A DNA stretch of 64,000 nt from NCBI RefSeq assembly GCF_900162615.1, contig NZ_FUFN01000010.1, positions 1,308,149-1,372,148 on the forward strand, written 5' to 3'. The notes under the pieces were generated by a model. That model was given only the letters and a program-made list of their open reading frames with translations, searched no databases and had not been told where the DNA came from. Made by a program: the position numbers and the translations under genes. The DNA is from Virgibacillus proomii. Lineage in GTDB: Bacteria; Bacillota; Bacilli; Bacillales; Amphibacillaceae. How positions within the stretch are numbered: position 1 is the first letter of the stretch; each line of letters opens with the position of its first letter. Below are positions 60,610 through 64,000 of the stretch, one piece after another.

Positions 60610-62145
60610 ATGAAACAGGATAAATTAGCGGCTTTAATCATCTTAGATGGTTTTGGTCTTCGTGATGAACTAAAAGGAAATGCAGTTAAGCAAGCTAATA
60701 CTCCTAATTTTGACCGTTATTGGAGCCAATTTGCTCACAATCAGCTTAGAGCTAGTGGAGAAGCGGTTGGATTACCAGAAGGTCAAATGGGAAATTCTGA
60801 AGTTGGTCACTTAAATATTGGTGCCGGTAGAATTGTTTATCAAAGTTTAACTCGCGTGAACTTGTCGATTAAAGAAGGAGAGTTCTTTGAAAAAGAAGCC
60901 TTCATTAAATCAATGCAACATGCGAAGGAAAACAATAAGGCATTGCATGTTTTTGGGTTGCTATCTGACGGTGGAGTTCATAGTCACATCAATCATTTAT
61001 TTGCTTTATTGAAATTAGCAAAAGATCAAGGTTTAGAAAAAGTATATATTCATGCATTCCTTGATGGACGTGATGTTGGCCCCCAAACTGCTAAAATCTA
61101 TATTAAACAAACATTAGATAAGATTAAAGAATATGGAGTCGGTCAATTTGCTACGATTTCTGGACGTTATTATTCCATGGATCGGGACAAACGTTGGGAT
61201 CGTGTGAAAAAAGCGTATGATGCAATGGTTTATGGCGAAGGACCAACATATAAAGATCCATTTGCCGTAGTCGATGATTCTTATGCAAATGAAATCTATG
61301 ATGAGTTCGTCATCCCATCTGTTATGGTCGATGAAACTGGCAAACCAGTAGGAACAGTTGAAGATGGAGACTCAATTATTTTCTATAATTTCCGACCAGA
61401 CCGGGCAATTCAAATATCACGTACCTTTGCAGATAAAGATTTTCGTGAATTTGATCGAGGCGACAAAGTACCAAAAAACCTGGATTTTGTTATGCTGACG
61501 AACTTTAGTGAAACTGTAGATGGGTATGTAGCTTATGAACCAGTTAATTTAGATAATACCGTTGGTGAGGTCTTATCACAGAACGGTCTAAATCAATTAC
61601 GAATTGCGGAGACAGAAAAATACCCTCACGTTACTTATTTTATGAGTGGAGGAAGAGAAGAAGAGTTTCCAGGAGAGAAACGAATTCTAATTAATTCTCC
61701 GAAGGTTGCAACCTATGACCTTAAACCTGAAATGAGCGCTTATGAAGTAACAGACGCGTTGCTTAAAGAGCTTGAATCAGGTGAGCTCAATGCGATTATT
61801 TTAAATTTCGCCAACCCAGATATGGTTGGACATTCCGGGAAATTAGAACCAACAATTAAAGCAATTGAAGCAGTTGATGAATGCCTTGGAAAAATAGTCG
61901 ATAAAATTTTAGAACTTGGTGGTAATGCAATTATTACTGCTGATCACGGAAACTCTGAAGAGGTAGTTACATTAGAAGGAAAACCAATGACAGCTCATAC
62001 AACTAATCCTGTACCTGTGATCGTAACAAAGGAAAATGTAACATTACGTGATGGAGGTATTTTAGCAGACTTATCTCCAACATTGCTTGACTTATTAGAT
62101 GTTGAAAAGCCAGAAGAAATGACAGGTAGTTCATTAATTAAATAA
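60610..62145 (+). CDS. gpmI: Phosphoglycerate mutase, cofactor-independent
   Basis: Manganese-dependent isomerase of 2- and 3-phosphoglycerate. 511 residues. The metal/phospho-Ser site is in ILDGFG... and GNSEVGHLN; the GRDVGP and TADHGNSEE motifs are present. Its ATG follows the tpiA stop directly, with GGGGGCAGG just before it, so translation is coupled. Confidence 0.98.
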   Translation: MKQDKLAALIILDGFGLRDELKGNAVKQANTPNFDRYWSQFAHNQLRASGEAVGLPEGQMGNSEVGHLNIGAGRIVYQSLTRVNLSIKEGEFFEKEAFIKSMQHAKENNKALHVFGLLSDGGVHSHINHLFALLKLAKDQGLEKVYIHAFLDGRDVGPQTAKIYIKQTLDKIKEYGVGQFATISGRYYSMDRDKRWDRVKKAYDAMVYGEGPTYKDPFAVVDDSYANEIYDEFVIPSVMVDETGKPVGTVEDGDSIIFYNFRPDRAIQISRTFADKDFREFDRGDKVPKNLDFVMLTNFSETVDGYVAYEPVNLDNTVGEVLSQNGLNQLRIAETEKYPHVTYFMSGGREEEFPGEKRILINSPKVATYDLKPEMSAYEVTDALLKELESGELNAIILNFANPDMVGHSGKLEPTIKAIEAVDECLGKIVDKILELGGNAIITADHGNSEEVVTLEGKPMTAHTTNPVPVIVTKENVTLRDGGILADLSPTLLDLLDVEKPEEMTGSSLIK

Positions 62146-62171
62146 ATTGATTGATAAAGGAGACAAATATT

Positions 62172-63461
62172 ATGCCATATATTACAGATGTTTATGCTCG
62201 TGAAGTATTAGATTCTCGCGGAAATCCAACTGTGGAGGTAGAAGTGTTTACAGAATCAGGCGCTTTTGGTTCAGCACTAGTACCAAGCGGTGCTTCAACT
62301 GGGGAGTATGAAGCAGTTGAATTACGCGATGGTGATGAAAATCGTTATTTAGGAAAAGGTGTTTTAAAAGCAGTACAAAATGTGAATGAAATTATTGCAC
62401 CTGAATTAATTGGCATTGATGTGACACGTCAAAATATTATCGATTCCCTAATGATTGAGCTTGATGGAACAGATAATAAAGGAAAGCTTGGAGCTAATGC
62501 TATCCTTGGAGTTTCTATGGCTGTTGCACATGCTGCTGCAAGTTATTTAGAAATGCCGCTTTATAACTATCTCGGAGGATTTAACGCAAAAACATTGCCT
62601 ACTCCAATGATGAACATTCTAAATGGTGGAGAGCATGCAGATAACAACGTAGATATTCAAGAATTCATGATCATGCCTGTAGGAGCAGAAACATTTAAAG
62701 AAGCATTACGTACCGGAGCAGAAATTTTTCATTCCTTGAAAAAAGTATTAAAGTCAAAAGGATACAATACAGCTGTTGGTGATGAAGGTGGATTTGCACC
62801 AAACCTTTCCTCTAACGAAGAGGCATTACAAACAATTGTAGAAGCAATTGAAGCTGCTGGATATAAAACAGGAGAAGAAGTTAAACTTGCAATGGACGTC
62901 GCTGCTTCTGAAATGTATGAAAATGGCAAATACAATTTGAAAGGCGAAGGTGTTGTTCGTACTGCTGAAGAAATGGTTGACTGGTATGAAGATATGATTA
63001 ATAAATATCCAATCATTTCTATTGAAGACGGCTTAGACGAAAATGACTGGGAAGGATTTAAACTTCTAACGGAACGCCTTGGCAAAAAGGTTCAACTAGT
63101 TGGAGACGACTTGTTTGTTACAAATACAGCTAAACTATCTAAAGGTATTGAACAAGGTATTGGAAACTCTATTTTAGTAAAAGTAAACCAAATCGGTACA
63201 TTAACAGAAACATTTGAAGCAATCGAAATGGCAAAACGTGCAGGCTATACTGCAGTTATTTCTCATCGTTCTGGTGAAACAGAGGATGCAACCATTGCTG
63301 ATATTGCTGTAGCAACCAATGCAGGCCAAATTAAAACGGGTGCACCTTCACGTACAGACCGTGTAGCTAAGTACAATCAATTACTACGTATTGAAGATGA
63401 ACTAGCTGGCATGGGTGAATACGCTGGAAAAACTGCATTCTATAATCTAAACACAAAATAA
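62172..63461 (+). CDS. eno: Enolase
   Basis: Forms phosphoenolpyruvate. The motifs DSRGNPTVEVEV near the N-terminus, GDEGGFAP, and SHRSGETED toward the C-terminus carry the active-site residues. I use ATG 62172 (MPYITDVYAREV), which has AAAGGAGAC upstream and gives 429 residues; the frame reaches back to 62151 without a ribosome site. Confidence 0.98.
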   Translation: MPYITDVYAREVLDSRGNPTVEVEVFTESGAFGSALVPSGASTGEYEAVELRDGDENRYLGKGVLKAVQNVNEIIAPELIGIDVTRQNIIDSLMIELDGTDNKGKLGANAILGVSMAVAHAAASYLEMPLYNYLGGFNAKTLPTPMMNILNGGEHADNNVDIQEFMIMPVGAETFKEALRTGAEIFHSLKKVLKSKGYNTAVGDEGGFAPNLSSNEEALQTIVEAIEAAGYKTGEEVKLAMDVAASEMYENGKYNLKGEGVVRTAEEMVDWYEDMINKYPIISIEDGLDENDWEGFKLLTERLGKKVQLVGDDLFVTNTAKLSKGIEQGIGNSILVKVNQIGTLTETFEAIEMAKRAGYTAVISHRSGETEDATIADIAVATNAGQIKTGAPSRTDRVAKYNQLLRIEDELAGMGEYAGKTAFYNLNTK

Positions 63462-63483
63462 TAAAGAACAAATCTTGATATGC

Positions 63484-63542
63484 TCCCCTAAGGTAGACAG
63501 ATTAAAAAGATAAAAAATCTGTTTCCCTTCGGGGATTTTTTT
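63484..63542 (+). terminator. Terminator after eno
   Basis: An inner ACAGATT/AATCTGT stem within an outer CCCC/GGGG pair, followed by seven Ts. Confidence 0.75.
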
Positions 63543-63814
63543 ATGCCTAATGTAAGGCGAGTAAGGTAAAGAATATAAGTTCGAAGGTTCTGTATCATTT
63601 CTAAGGGAACACTTTATGCGTACTTAAAGCAACTCCACAAAGGGGGGATTTTTTCGAAGTAACGGGCTAGAAGAAACAGCCGGATACATATAAATAAAAG
63701 TTGTTTAAGGGTAAACTAGAATAATGTCGACAGGTTAATATATATCTTTATTATGATAGGTGATAGCATAGCAATTAGTGGTTACTTAAATTTTTAATGA
63801 GGGGGTTTTTTCAT
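63543..63814 (+). other. Gene-free spacer
   Basis: No gene or repeat recognised. Confidence 0.4.
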
Positions 63815-63907
63815 TTGAATAAGACTAAAAATTGGATGCAAATCTTTAATCCTAGTTGGGGAAGGCACGAATTAAGTTATAACGATGATACAAGAAAAGG
63901 TGATTAG
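63815..63907 (+). CDS. Possible 30-residue peptide
   Basis: TTG start after GAGGGGG; MNKTKNWMQIFNPSWGRHE... ends at a TAG, with the next ATG one base later. No hydrophobic or secretion signal. It may be a leader or chance. Confidence 0.35.
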   Translation: MNKTKNWMQIFNPSWGRHELSYNDDTRKGD

Positions 63908-64000
63908 ATGAGAGATAAGAGAAAACGTAAAATACATTTCGTAGGATATCTTATTTTCTTGGTTTTACTCTTCTTTTGCTATTTTCTTTTACCTGGAGAA
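63908..64000 (+). CDS. Small membrane protein, cut by the window end
   Basis: MRDKRKRKIHFVGYLIFLVL and a following FFCYFLLPGE: a basic N-terminus and one membrane helix. AAAAGGTGAT precedes the ATG. The gene runs past 64000 and I do not recognise it. Confidence 0.5.
   Translation, partial: MRDKRKRKIHFVGYLIFLVLLFFCYFLLPGE

Overview
The window is low-GC chromosomal DNA from a Bacillaceae bacterium. Gene order and families (secA-prfB-cccB-ftsEX, uvrBA, hprK-lgt-ppaX, trxB-rapZ-yvcK-whiA-crh-clpP, sigL, cggR-gap-pgk-tpiA-gpmI-eno), together with Crh, bacillithiol, CtsR and CggR signatures, match Bacillus relatives. The dispersed repeat families make me think of the Virgibacillus/Oceanobacillus side of the family; that placement is inference, not shown.

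Layout. 0.6-6.9 kb: protein export (secA), release factor 2 with its programmed frameshift, cytochrome c-551 and the FtsEX complex. 7-12 kb: an M23 murein hydrolase, the CtpB protease and MinJ. 12.5-14.3 kb: a YkoP-like protein and a UgtP-like glycosyltransferase. 14.6-19.5 kb: SOS-controlled uvrBA. 19.9-21.6 kb: yojF, bshB2 and a YvlD holin-like protein. 22.6-29.5 kb: hprK-lgt-yvoD-ppaX-yvoF-glpP, then glpD behind a GlpP-type leader. 30-37.7 kb: TPR protein, trxB, Nudix, rapZ, yvcK, whiA, crh and, in the opposite direction, clpP with a CtsR operator.

From a tRNA-Arg gene at 37.87 kb the character changes. A 5.65-kb island lies between two copies of a 40-bp sequence (the tRNA 3' end). It holds a dead tyrosine integrase and several polymorphic-toxin cassettes (SAR2788-like, LXG, GH-E nuclease). 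The toxins are all broken, while two neighbouring candidate immunity genes remain open. Beyond it (43.9-54.1 kb) is a mixed accessory stretch: a zinc alcohol dehydrogenase, an orphan Mistic-like gene, an SOS-controlled WYL/YolD pair, an IS1380 remnant, a phospholipase-A2-like protein with a Cys-rich partner, a decayed subtilase, a split sigma factor resembling SigO/RsoA, a Cys-rich peptide relic, aroK, aroD and a hydroxybutyrate dehydrogenase. About 14 genes here are pseudogenes, whereas the flanking core genes are all intact, so the damage is unlikely to be sequencing error.

54.3-63.5 kb: sigL, a glutaredoxin-like protein, and the central glycolytic operon with its CggR operator. The window ends inside a small membrane-protein gene.

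The intergenic spaces carry at least four families of short, hairpin-rich dispersed repeats. One of them is nested inside another, and a matching empty copy elsewhere in the window shows the insertion point and a TTTAT target.
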